DNA from: Corbicula japonica
Lineage: Eukaryota > Mollusca > Bivalvia > Venerida > Cyrenidae
Reading direction: 5' to 3'
DNA: 64,000 nucleotides
NCBI GenBank assembly: GCA_038501625.1
Contig: JAZAYU010000005.1
Location: 6,200,001 to 6,264,000, forward strand
A program made the translations under genes and the position numbers. How positions within the stretch are numbered: the stretch's first letter is position 1; the number at the start of each line of letters is the position of its first letter. The notes below the pieces were generated by a model that had not been told where the DNA came from, searched no databases, and saw only the letters and a program-made list of their open reading frames with translations. Below are positions 53,009-63,184 of the stretch, one piece after another.

Positions 53009-53232
53009 TTAACCCTTTCCTCCAAATATACACCTTTATGGCATGGGCGAACAGTGTAGATCCAGATCAGCCGCCACCTAGCCCTCTGATCAGGATCTGC
53101 ACTGGTCGCATTTTGGTCAGAAATAACCTATTCAGAAAGCGTACAGTTTAGATCCTGATCAGACGGTGTGGATGTGCTGGCTGATCTGGATCTAAACTTT
53201 TCGCCCACGCAATTAAGTTGTGTCTATGAGGT
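53009..53232. mobile_element. TTAA MITE, 3' end lost
   Basis: TTAA-CCCTTTCCTCCAAAT and both palindromes present; the right terminus breaks at GTGTCTATGAGG. Confidence 0.85.
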
Positions 53233-53234
53233 TG

Positions 53235-53865
53235 ATACTTGGGGTGCTACCAAGTCGGCCAGCAGTTACAAGACCTGATCTAAAGTATAAAACAAAATAT
53301 CAACAGTTTTGATTTGGTTTATTGTAATATATTAATAAAACATATTCAACCATAGAAATTCACAGTACATTTAAAGGCAAAAAGTGTGGTCTATAAACAA
53401 GTATGTTGAGGGATAAAGGTAAGCATACAAATGTAAAGCTATGTGGAGGTAAAATAAAATATACATAAAGCTAAAATAAATTGGTCAACATCCTCTTAAA
53501 CAAAATGGTTTATTTCTGAAAGAAAATTTGTTTAAGTACAGTTTTTCTTTACAGAATGTTTGTAGATGTTTAAAAGTATTCTTTAAAGCAATGGATTTCA
53601 GATACAATAATCAGCCCTTAAATTATGCAGTATCAACTTTAACAAATCAAAAATAGTAACCAACCTCAACCTCAAGAAGTTACTACATATAACAGCCCCA
53701 AATAAGCCCCTTTCATTTTGCAGTTTTAACCTGCAAAAAAAAATCAAAAAAAGATCTAAAAAATCAAAGACTGTTACTAATCTTAACCCCAAAAGATACC
53801 ACATAGACCAGCTCTAAAAAAGCCCCTTTTATTCTGCCCAAAAAGATACCAGCCCCAAACAAAAA
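53235..53865. other. Intergenic, no gene
   Basis: AT-rich. A loose duplication of CAACCTCAA..AGTTACTACATA.AACAGC around 53670 and 53790 is the only structure seen. Confidence 0.45.
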
Positions 53866-53958
53866 ATTACCTCTTTACTCCACAGGACATGGCTATAATC
53901 CCATAAGGAACAGAATAGATCCACATCAGCCAGCACATAACATTTTTAGATTCATTAG

Positions 53959-54018
53959 CTGAAGGTTATAAATATGAGATTTGAGACTGGTTTCAATGCT
54001 CAGTTTTATAACCTTGGG
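53959..54018. mobile_element. Foldback MITE, internal deletion (60 bp)
   Basis: GCTGAAGGTTATAAATATGA at the left and TTATAACCTTGGGCA at the right; most arms deleted. Sits in the ATTCATTAG core of a TTAA MITE. Confidence 0.8.
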
Positions 54019-54185
54019 CAATTGGGTATTTCTGACCAAGAAACAACTTGTGTAAATCCAGTTTAATATGGCACAGATATGCCACCTTATATCTGGATCA
54101 ACACTGGTTGAATAAGCCATAAAACTTATATAATTATAAAATTATGACAATTACATAAAATCTTCCGAAAGTGAAGTCAGTTATA

Positions 54186-54404
54186 TATTTTATAAATAAT
54201 ACACACTCTTCACCTTTGAATTTTCGAACACCTGTTCTTTATCAAGAAAAATACAGAAATAATTGTGTTTAAGTAAAATCCATGTTGCAAGCGTATTGTT
54301 GTTTGATGTTTCCCAGGACGACATCTTATTTCTGTATTTTTCTTGATAAAGAACAAGTGTTCGAAAATTCGAAAGTAAAGAGTGTGTATTATTTATAAAA
54401 TATA
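54186..54404. repeat. Near-perfect inverted repeat, ~78-bp arms, ~65-bp loop
   Basis: Left arm 54186-54262 includes ATAATACACACTCTT and TTCTTTATCAAGAAAAATAC. Right arm 54327-54404 is the complement with few mismatches. Likely a further foldback element; no target duplication established. Confidence 0.8.
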
Positions 54405-54422
54405 AAATTATGGAGTAAAGGG

Positions 54423-54655
54423 TTAACTCGTTACTCCATTATATACACATTTTAAGGAATGTGCGACCAGTTTAGGTCCAGAACAGATGGCACATCCATG
54501 CTGTCTGATGTTGATCTGCACATGTCACATCTTGGTTAGAAATAACCTAATTATTAAAAAAGTGAACAGTGCAGATCCTGATCAGATGGCACAGATGTGC
54601 GGGTTGATCTGAATTTATTTGCCCATGCAATAAAAGTTTATCTTTTGAGTAAAAT
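54423..54655. mobile_element. TTAA MITE sharing its left TTAA with the preceding copy
   Basis: TTAA-CTCGTTACTCCATTAT at the left; the right end (TTTTGAGTAAAATATG) is decayed. Both palindromes present. Confidence 0.8.
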
Positions 54656-54772
54656 ATGATAAAGTTCACGTAAAACTGATTTATACTGCCAAAAAAAGCA
54701 AACATGTCCCAACAAGCTATATTATTGTTTGCACTCAATGCTCTGAGATTTTTATAGTAAAATACAACATGC

Positions 54773-54773
<1 letters not shown>

Positions 54774-54803
<30 letters not shown>

Positions 54804-54804
54804 T
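54774..54804. repeat. (AAT)n microsatellite
   Basis: About ten AAT units. Confidence 0.95.
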
Positions 54805-55119
54805 AGTGTAAAATGCAAATGAGGCCATGTACAAGGATTTCTACATATTGATATGGCATTAAAGACTAGATCACATAAGTTGTGAATGACAAATTTTCTA
54901 CACACCCGCAAACACATAAAATTGTACAATTTACCTATTTCCCAAAGCTGTCAATAAAAAGCAAAAAAAAACAAACAAAAACAACAACAAAGCAAAGCAG
55001 AACACAAAACAAACAATAAAATATTTGAACAAAACTTACAACATTTGATATGTACTGTATTTTGATTACTTAAAATACTTAATTGGTAAAGTAAATTAAA
55101 ATGGTAGCCTTAGCATTAA

Positions 55120-55300
55120 GAAAAATGCACCTTGATTAACAAAGAAATTAGAAATAGAAAAATGGACCTTGATTGACAAAGAAATTAGAAAAAGAAAATG
55201 CACCTTGATTGATGAAGAAATTAGAATAAGAAAAATCCACCTTGACTGATTAAGAAATTAGAATTAGAAAAATGCACCTTGGTTTACAAAGACATTTAAA
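55120..55300. repeat. ~42-bp tandem repeat, about 4-5 units
   Basis: Units share AAAAATG.ACCTTGATT and AAGAAATTAGAA. Confidence 0.8.
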
Positions 55301-55345
55301 TGGTAGCCTTAGAATAATAAAAATGCAAGTGTTTTATAAATTTAT

Positions 55346-56412
55346 TAGGGATGTCAACACGAATATCCGAATATCCAGATACTTAGTCAGTATTCGGATA
55401 CTAATTTTGTATCCGAATATTCTTAAAAGTAAGTAAAAAATCATCTTAAACAGATAAAAATGCATCAATTATTGCTTCTTTACACCTGTTCAGATGTCAT
55501 AATCAGATAATTTGAAACCGTATATTGATATTCATAAAACTGCAACTACAAGTAACACGGTGTTTGTTTAACAGATTAGAGGTGCAAAAACGGCATCCTG
55601 TTTGCAATTATCCAGGTGGTCAGGACCATTGTTTGCCAATTATAATAATCTGCAAGTTCTATTGGTTATGTGATTGTCTGCCAATTAGCGCTGTCAATTA
55701 TTGTCAATTAAGTTTACCATATTCCCCGTAATGCTGTCACGTTCTTGTCAAATATCTTGATTGTTATTTTTCAGATAGAATATTTGATGTAATTTTGATC
55801 AAACAAAGTTGATAACAGTGAAGGAAATAATAATGAATGAATTATGAAATATTAAGCATTTGTTGTTCATTTTTAATTTGTGTAATTTGGTAAATACATG
55901 TATAGTCTCTGGAACGTACCAGATAAATCTCAATGTCACAGCTAAGATCAAAATCCTCTCTAGATGAGCGAACGGTACAAAATATTATTAAAAGTACGAC
56001 TGTTTCCAGAAAAACAGATGGACAGAAAAAAACTTGAAAATTTAATGCAACAGTTGAATGCATAAGAAGAAAAACTATTATAATAATCTTATTGCATAAA
56101 AAGAAATCAACAATAGTTCACTCATTTTTCGTCATGAATTACTGTCGCCCTGGTCAAATCGCGTGAACATATTTCAAGAGTATCTGCGGCGACACTTGGC
56201 AGAAACAAAACACATCAAAATTAATCATTCTTCCAATTATTTTTGACAAGTTTTCGTAGATCCAAAGTTCAATTCTATGCGTCGAAAATGGCGGGAATAT
56301 TGACGTCTTCACGTAAAAGACAAAGTTGCCGATCTATACGGTTATCCGGATAGTATTCGGATAGTATATACGGATATCCAGACACCGAAAAAGGTATCCG
56401 TTGACATCCCTA
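55346..56412. mobile_element. hAT non-autonomous element (1,067 bp) with 8-bp target duplication
   Basis: Terminal inverted repeats TAGGGATGTCAAC and GTTGACATCCCTA; the 8-mer AAATTTAT flanks both ends (55338-55345, 56413-56420). Subterminal GGATA and ATATCCGAATAT repeats are typical of hAT. No transposase frame of meaningful length. Confidence 0.9.
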
Positions 56413-56608
56413 AAATTTATAAATAACTTAGCAAAGACACACTTCCAGTGCTATTTGTAATTGTTGTAAGAAAAATGATATTAATGTCACAAAATTTAAA
56501 ACATGGATAAATACTTCAGGGAGTTCTTTTACTCCTGAAAAAAAAGTTTACTCTTAACCTTGATTTTTTTAATCTTTTAACCATTTCCTCCAATCAGAAT
56601 TTGAACCT

Positions 56609-56850
56609 TTAAACCTTTCCTCCATATATACACATTTTAATGCATGTGCAAAAGGTGTAGATCCAGATCAGCCAGCTCATCCATGCTGTCTGATCTGAAT
56701 CTGCATTATTCACTTTTTGGTCAGAAATAACCTAATAAATCCAAACGTAAACAGTGTAGATCCTGACCAGACAGTACAGATGTGCCGGCTGATCTGGATC
56801 TACACTAGATGCACACACGTTAAAATGCATACATAAGGAGAAAAGGTTAA
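56609..56850. mobile_element. TTAA MITE, full length
   Basis: TTAA-ACCTTTCCTCCATAT at the left and GGAGAAAAGG-TTAA at the right. A stray second 5' terminus (AACCATTTCCTCC) lies 30 bp upstream. Confidence 0.9.
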
Positions 56851-58230
56851 AATAATCTATAAAGAACTTTAACCTTGAGACTAAATATTTTAAAGAAAAA
56901 AAATACCAGAAAGACTTTTGTTTTGATAACACAACAGTCTAATGGTGACGGATTGTAGCTATTTTGTTTGTCATTCTGCAAAAATTATATTCCATCATGA
57001 TGTTACTATGAATAATCACTTTGAAGCCAACATTTGTTTACCATGAAATAAACAAATCTATCTTATATAGCCAGACATAATTCATATCCTTTTAAAGTCA
57101 TTTAAGCATGTTTTTACATCAACATACGTCATGTCAAAATCTACTTGAACCAGTCAAACGTCACTTGTCAGTTTATCGGGGAATTTGTCTTATTCCAGGA
57201 AAACAATATTGAAACTGCAGTAAAGACACGTTTACCATGCTTAAGGATGTTACATTAGCAATTAACGACTCAATTACAACCCTAAACATCAAGGAAACAT
57301 ATGGTCAGGTAATTTGTCAAATGTCAATCAAGGGGAGTAAATCTTACAGTACTATCAGCAAATTGATATCCCACTTAATTACAATTTATTATTACGAACA
57401 TTATATTACATCTGTAAGCTACATCGGTCCGCACATGAAGAAAGAAGTATACAATAAAATACAAAAATTGTTAAGTTACCTTTGAACTTTGTAAAAACAT
57501 TTATCTTTAACAATTAAACTATGTATCAGAAGAAAGTTCATTACAATGTCAGCATTTAGTGTCTCCTCATGTTTCATTCATAAAACAAGGTTCTACACAT
57601 GATATCTTATCAGTCATGCCAATAAGAGGAAGTGTATGTCAGAATATTATTAATTTGAAATTTTAACAGCCATAGTGACCGATATTAAACCCTGTCTTTT
57701 AAGTCCAGAGCTTTTTTTCCACTGAGAGGGGAAGAGGCCTATGATAAATATTGTGATTTTTTCTCAAAAGTAGAATACAAAACCCTGATGCAAAGTAACA
57801 TCTGCAACATTTTAAACAATATTTGAGTGGTGAAGGCACATGTAAACGGCCCCAAACTAAAGACCATTTAATGTTGTTTATATTTAAAATCGCTTTTTTA
57901 CTTCCTTTTGCAAGAGGAAGACGATGTCAGAATATTATTAATTTCATAATAAATTGCCAAGTTCAATCAATGTAAAATCTGGCAGAAAGAAACCCAACAA
58001 TCTATGTTATTTAGTACATCAGTTTGACAATTGACCCATCATTGTTGTTGTTTTTCCTATGTTTGCCATGCTACTGACAAAGATTTTCAAGCTTAGAAAC
58101 GTTATTGTGAGTGCAACCAGTTTAGATCCAGATCAGATGGCAAGTGATGGAAATTTCAGGTGTTTTTGTCTCAGCTGAGAGGGTACAGCATGACTGATAT
58201 AAAATCAGCTTCAGTCCAACAGAAAATCCT
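56851..58230. other. Intergenic; one small MITE fragment
   Basis: GCAACCAGTTTAGATCCAGA at 58113 is a TTAA-MITE fragment. AAGAGGAAG..GATGTCAGAATATT at 57625 and 57913 is a short duplication. The frame at 57237-57485 lacks support and is not called. Confidence 0.45.
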
Positions 58231-58472
58231 TTAACCCTTTCCTTGATATATACACATTTTTACGCTTGTGCGACCAGCGTAGATCCAGATCAGCCAGCAC
58301 ATCAGTGCCGTCTGATCAGGATATGCACTGGTCGCATTTTGGTCAGAAATAACCTAATGAATCAAAAAGCGAACAGTTTAGATCCTGATCAGACAGCACA
58401 AATGTGCCGGCTGATCTGGATCTAAACTGTTTGCCCTAGCATTAAAGGTGTATCTATACAGGAAAGGGTTAA
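58231..58472. mobile_element. TTAA MITE, full length, near consensus
   Basis: TTAA-CCCTTTCCTTG at the left and CAGGAAAGGG-TTAA at the right. Confidence 0.95.
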
Positions 58473-59276
58473 AACATCAACCTTTGAGAGAAAGTACATT
58501 AAATTTTATGTGTGACTGAAGAGAAGTACATATTAATTGTGACTGATTTTGTAATGTACTTTACTTTGATACACAATACACTGCAACTCCGTTATATCGC
58601 GATCCGTTATATCGCGATATCCAATATATCACGCTTGGTCCGTGGATCCCAATTTTTTGTACATTTACAATGTATATGTTTGTTCATTCTTCGTGGGTGG
58701 TAAAAAAGATCAAATGATTAAATCAACGTTGGCGACAAATTCACAAAACGCACGCTTTTTCCATGTCATATGACGTCATTATCGGCAAAGGCTGTTGATT
58801 ACATTTTGTATGCAGGGATTTAAGAGGCGATGAACACGTTCACCAGCAGATTCAAGTTAACATCAAACGTACGAAAATAGATTAAAGTTTTTTTTTACAA
58901 TTCTGTTGCTTCTGATTTGACATGAAACCCCCTTTGTGACAAACATTAGGTGCGAAAAACACCAAGCTAATACGGTACTGGCAGAATTTCGTTCACGAGA
59001 CAAACCGCAAATAAGCGACAATTAATGCAAGTTGCTAATCATAATGAGCAGGAAACTTCAAAACAGTTTGTTGTTTTGACATTACCTGCTCATCGACATA
59101 TCAAGCTGGTAAACGACGAACGACGACGAACTAACATCGCCGACCATGACCGACCAACAGATAGTTGATCAGTTGAAAGTACCGAAAACAATAATACCAC
59201 CGTTGGAAATTGATGACGGCGATCTTTGTTTTGTACATTAATTAATTTCTTTTTATTAAAAATAAAACATAATAAA

Positions 59277-61018
59277 CAAGAGCTGTCAGAGGAGACAGCA
59301 TGCTCGACTATTCGAATCATTTGAAACAAATGCAATTTGAAGATTAAAACAATAACAACTATGGCCATACATTCATGTGCAATCAGGAAAAATATTTACA
59401 AGTGAATGGTACGGGAGAAATTCTTTTCAAATAACAGAAATAATTCCTAAATGTACCATAAATATTAAACTGAATAGGGGAATAACTATGAAATATTTCT
59501 GAATTTGTTAGAAAACTTGTTAGTAATTTTTTATTAGAGACATTTACTTTTAGTCAAATATCAATCACTTCAGTAATGTTACAGAAAAAGAACTGAAATG
59601 AAAATATAATGGTAGTTTGAAGTTGATACCTTAAGTATTTGCAAAGTTATCGATGAAGTGCACTTAAGTGAAAATATAAGTGAAACTAGAAATGTGTCCA
59701 TAGGACACGGATGCCCCGCTATGCATCATTTTCAGACACTCAAGTGCAATGATGGGAATAATACGCGATACACTGCCCTTTCATGGTGAACATTTGTGTC
59801 AAGTTTTTTTTAAATCCCTCCATTTATAATGAAGTTACAGCCTGGACAAGAAAATTCTATTTTTGGTAACAGTGACCTGGACCTTGGACCTTCAGGCTTG
59901 GGTATTGTGCGGACACACTGCCTTTTCATGAGCATTTGTGCAAAGTTATTTTAAAATCCCTCCATTTATAACAAAGTAACAGCCAGGACAAGATAATTCT
60001 ATTTTTAGTAACAGTGACCTTGACCTTTGACCTACAGGCATGGGCATGGTACGTGACACACCGCCTTGTCATGGTGAACATTTGTGCCAAGTTATTTTGA
60101 AATCCCTCCATTCATAACAAAGTAACAGCCTAGACAAGAAAATTCTATTTTTAGCAACAGTGACCTTGACCATTGACATACAGGCTTGGGCATGTACGTG
60201 ACACACCGTCTTGATATGGTGAACAATTATACCAAGTTATTTAAAAACCCAATAAGAAATAACAAAGTTACAGAGCGGACACGATTTTGCAAGAAAATTC
60301 TATTTTTAGTAACAGTGACCTTGACTTTGGACCTACAGGCATGGGTATTGTACGCGACACACCGCCTTGTCATGGTGAACATTTGTGCCAAGTTATTTTG
60401 AAATCCCTCCATTCATAACGAAGTTAAGGGCCGACTGTATATTTTGCTTAACACAAAATGTAAGCGAAAAAGGGGCATAATTTGAAAAATATTGGAAGAA
60501 GGGTTATGGGTCTTGTTGGTTATGATGTAGATTTTGATGGTGAAAATATATTTCAAGTTTCAAGGCAATATCTCAATTAGTTTTAAAGTTAGAGGCAAAA
60601 TGCATATTGTGCTTGACACAAAATATAAGAAAAAAGGGGCATAACTTGAAATATATTGACAGCAGAGTTATGGGTCTTGTTGGTAATGATGTAGAATTTG
60701 ATGGTGAATATATATTCCAAGTTTCAAGTTGATATCTCAAGTAGTTTATAAGTTATGGACCAAAGTGCATATTTTCCTTAACGCAAAATTTAAGTGAAAA
60801 AGGGGCATAATTTGAAAAATATTGGAAGGAGAGTTATGGGTCTTGTTGGTAATGATGTAGAATTTGATGGTGAATATATATTCCAAGTTTCGAGTTGATA
60901 TCATAAGTAGTTTTCAAGTAATGGACCAAAGTGCATTTTTTGTTTAACGGACACCGACGCCGACGCCGACACCGGGGCGAGTAGGATAGCTCCCCTATTC
61001 TTCGAATAGTCGAGCTAA
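59277..61018 (-). mobile_element. Helentron-like element, family D, minus strand, two tandem-repeat arrays
   Basis: CTCGACTATTCGAA near 59304 and TTCGAATAGTCGAG near 61003 are exact inverted repeats. The hairpin GCTGTCAGAGGAGACAGC lies at the outer (3') end and is followed on the minus strand by TCTTG. Inside are a ~140-bp array (59740-60430) and a ~155-165-bp array (60430-60950, unit with AAAAAGGGGCATAA and GAGTTATGGGTCTTGTTGG). Confidence 0.72.
59686..60430 (-). mobile_element. Helentron-like element, family E, minus strand, inside family D
   Basis: CTAGAAATGTGTCCATAGGACAC at 59686 read on the minus strand is a GTGTCCTATGGACAC hairpin followed by ATTTCTAG. About five ~140-bp units follow, sharing AACAGTGACCTTGACC, CAAGTTATTT and AATCCCTCCATT. 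The 5' end is not defined. Confidence 0.6.
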
Positions 61019-61244
61019 TTATTTAAAAAACATTTTTCCAGCACGGAACGTACTCCCTGATGTACCCTTAGATTTCACGACGTGTTAATAACGCAACACC
61101 GTGATATACATGCATCTGACAGCAAAAACAAATGAATTCTCCTTGTTTTAGCGCGATTATTTACTTATATTGCGCTCCGTTTATATTGCGGTTGGCGGGC
61201 TTGGACCCCGAGGTCCGCGATATTTTTTGGAGTTGCAGTGTACA

Positions 61245-62615
61245 TTAAAATGAACTGATCAAGTAATAAAGAGGCAACGATGTTCATATTGATTGTCTTG
61301 CAAATATCACTAAAATTTAAAGCAGCAAATTCACACTTTGAATAAAGAAGCAACAAAACTAGAAACATGTCTGCCTCCAGTGATGTTGATTTTTGTTGTT
61401 TCTTCATCAGGGTTTGATCAAATATTTTATGTACATTCCAACATGTGCTTATGATCACCTGTGAACAAATACCACCTCAGGATAAAGATCACATTCAATG
61501 TGTCCAACTAATTTAAAGAACAAATTCACCTGTGAACAAAAGCCACCTGACTTTAAGGGCCACTTTTTGGCTTTCCCCTGTGTGGTTTTTGAAGACAGGT
61601 TTTATTCTACATTCTTTTAACCATTCATTGTGTGAACAAGCTGCTTTAATCAATAAAACAATTCAATGAACAACAGACATAACAAAACATTATCCCTTCA
61701 AGCACTAAGTACAGCATAATATGTCATAATTGCAATCAGTGTAGACCCAGATCAGCCAGTGTTTCGGCACAGTTTGAGCAGGGTCTACACTGTCTGCCAT
61801 CCGGTAAATAAGTTTTAAAAAAAACCTATAAACAATAAAATTTAATGGACTTGCTCAGATTAAAAGAAAGGCAAGTTTTTACACTGATTTTGTGGGCTAA
61901 GGGTTATTCCCTTGCCTGTTACAGCCTCAAGCAGCCTTTATTGGTTTCAGAACCCTAACTCTAAAAGATAGATTATTTTTAGAAAGGTCAATTTAAGACA
62001 AATGAGTGCTCTTTTCAAATGTAATTTAATAATTTTAAATATATTCCTATATACCAGTTCTTAAAATTCTAAAATTCTGAGCCAAAACATTCGAAATAAA
62101 TGTCCAAAAATAATATTATACTTGGGTATTAAATGCAATTTGTTAAATAACCAAGTACTGTACTTTTCTTTTGTGATGAAGTATAAACAATTAAAAAAAT
62201 TCAGTTACGACTTTAACATTATTTTTAAAATAATGCTTCATTTTCAAATAATAGTTACAAAGAATAACTGCTTTCCCAGGGATTCCAAAAACATACTATT
62301 AGAGAAAAATGTATGTAAGTATTTAAAGTAACCACGGCATTATACAATAACAACAGTTCACAACCATGTTTAAAATACACATAATGGAATTCTTTAATAA
62401 TTTGTGTAATTGAAAAAATGCACCACTTCATTTCAGCAACGAAACTTAACAGTATTTAACTTTACTTCAAGGGCTTAATGCAATAATGGCCTAACTCCAA
62501 AAGACATTAGAATCAGTTAGTCCAGTTTTGCATCAAACCTTTGTTTGAGCCTTGATATAGGAAGATGTGCCTTCTATAATATTTTAGTTACAGGCAACCT
62601 GGGGAACTCATTTTC
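61245..62615. other. Intergenic, mostly unassigned
   Basis: A repeated CACCTGTGAACAAA..CCACCT tract (61457, 61529) and a decayed GTGTAGACCCAGATCAGCC piece at 61739 resembling a TTAA MITE. No gene seen. Confidence 0.45.
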
Positions 62616-62618
62616 CCA

Positions 62619-62860
62619 TTAACCCTTTCCTGGATATATACGCATTTTTATGTGTGTGCGACCAGTGTAGATCCAGATCAGCCAGCACATCCGTTCCGTC
62701 TGATCAGGATCTTCACTGGTCGCATTTTGGTCAGGAATAACCTAATGAATCAAAAAACGAACAGTTTAGATCCTGACCAGATGGGACGGATGTGCCGGCT
62801 GAACTGGATCTAAGCTGTTCGCCCTAGCAATAAAGGTGTGTCTGTACAGGAAACGGTTAA
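62619..62860. mobile_element. TTAA MITE, first of a head-to-tail pair
   Basis: TTAA-CCCTTTCCTGGATAT at the left and CAGGAAACGG-TTAA at the right; the right TTAA is shared with the next copy. Confidence 0.92.
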
Positions 62861-63082
62861 CTTTTTTCTACATATATACTCCTTTACTGTAAATACAAAT
62901 CAGCTGGATCATCTGTGATGCATAATCTGGATCTATACTATTCACCTTTAGATTTATAAGGTTATTTCTTAACCATTAGCAAAAAGTGTAGATCCAGATC
63001 AGATGGCACAGATGTTCCAGCTGATCTGGATCTACACATTTCACCCATGCCATAAAGTCGTATATAGGAAGTAAAGAGTTAA
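62857..63082. mobile_element. TTAA MITE, second of the pair, older
   Basis: TTAA-CTTTTTTCTACATATAT at the left and GGAAGTAAAGAG-TTAA at the right; more diverged than its neighbour. Confidence 0.8.
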
Positions 63083-63184
63083 TTAAATTCTTATTTTACC
63101 ACTATATACATAACAGGTCATTAAATGACATCATTTAAAGAAGTGGCATCAAATTCCTGAAGACACATTCTTACATGGCTTGGC

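Larger units (their letters stand above)
53870..54426. mobile_element. TTAA MITE carrying a foldback remnant and a long inverted repeat
   Basis: CCTCTTTACTCCACAGGACA at the left; GGAGTAAAGGG-TTAA at 54412-54426 is its right end. The host is interrupted by a deleted foldback copy (53959-54018) and by the inverted repeat at 54186-54404. Confidence 0.7.
58579..61240. mobile_element. pogo/Tigger-like non-autonomous element with nested Helentron-like DNA
   Basis: CACTGCAACTCCGTTATATC at the left; complement ending GGAGTTGCAGTG at the right; TA on both sides (58577-58578, 61241-61242). ATATCGCG-type subterminal repeats occur at both ends. About 920 bp once the insertion at 59277-61018 is removed. 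Superfamily inferred from the TA duplication and this end type. Confidence 0.72.

Noticed and set aside
57237..57485. 82-codon frame
   Set aside because: No recognised domain or neighbouring gene signal; most likely chance in AT-rich DNA.
21434..63082. Many 60-70 codon frames with CATSVDPDQ or [13 protein letters not shown] peptides
   Set aside because: All coincide with TTAA-MITE copies on either strand; they follow from palindromic repeat DNA, with no gene signals.
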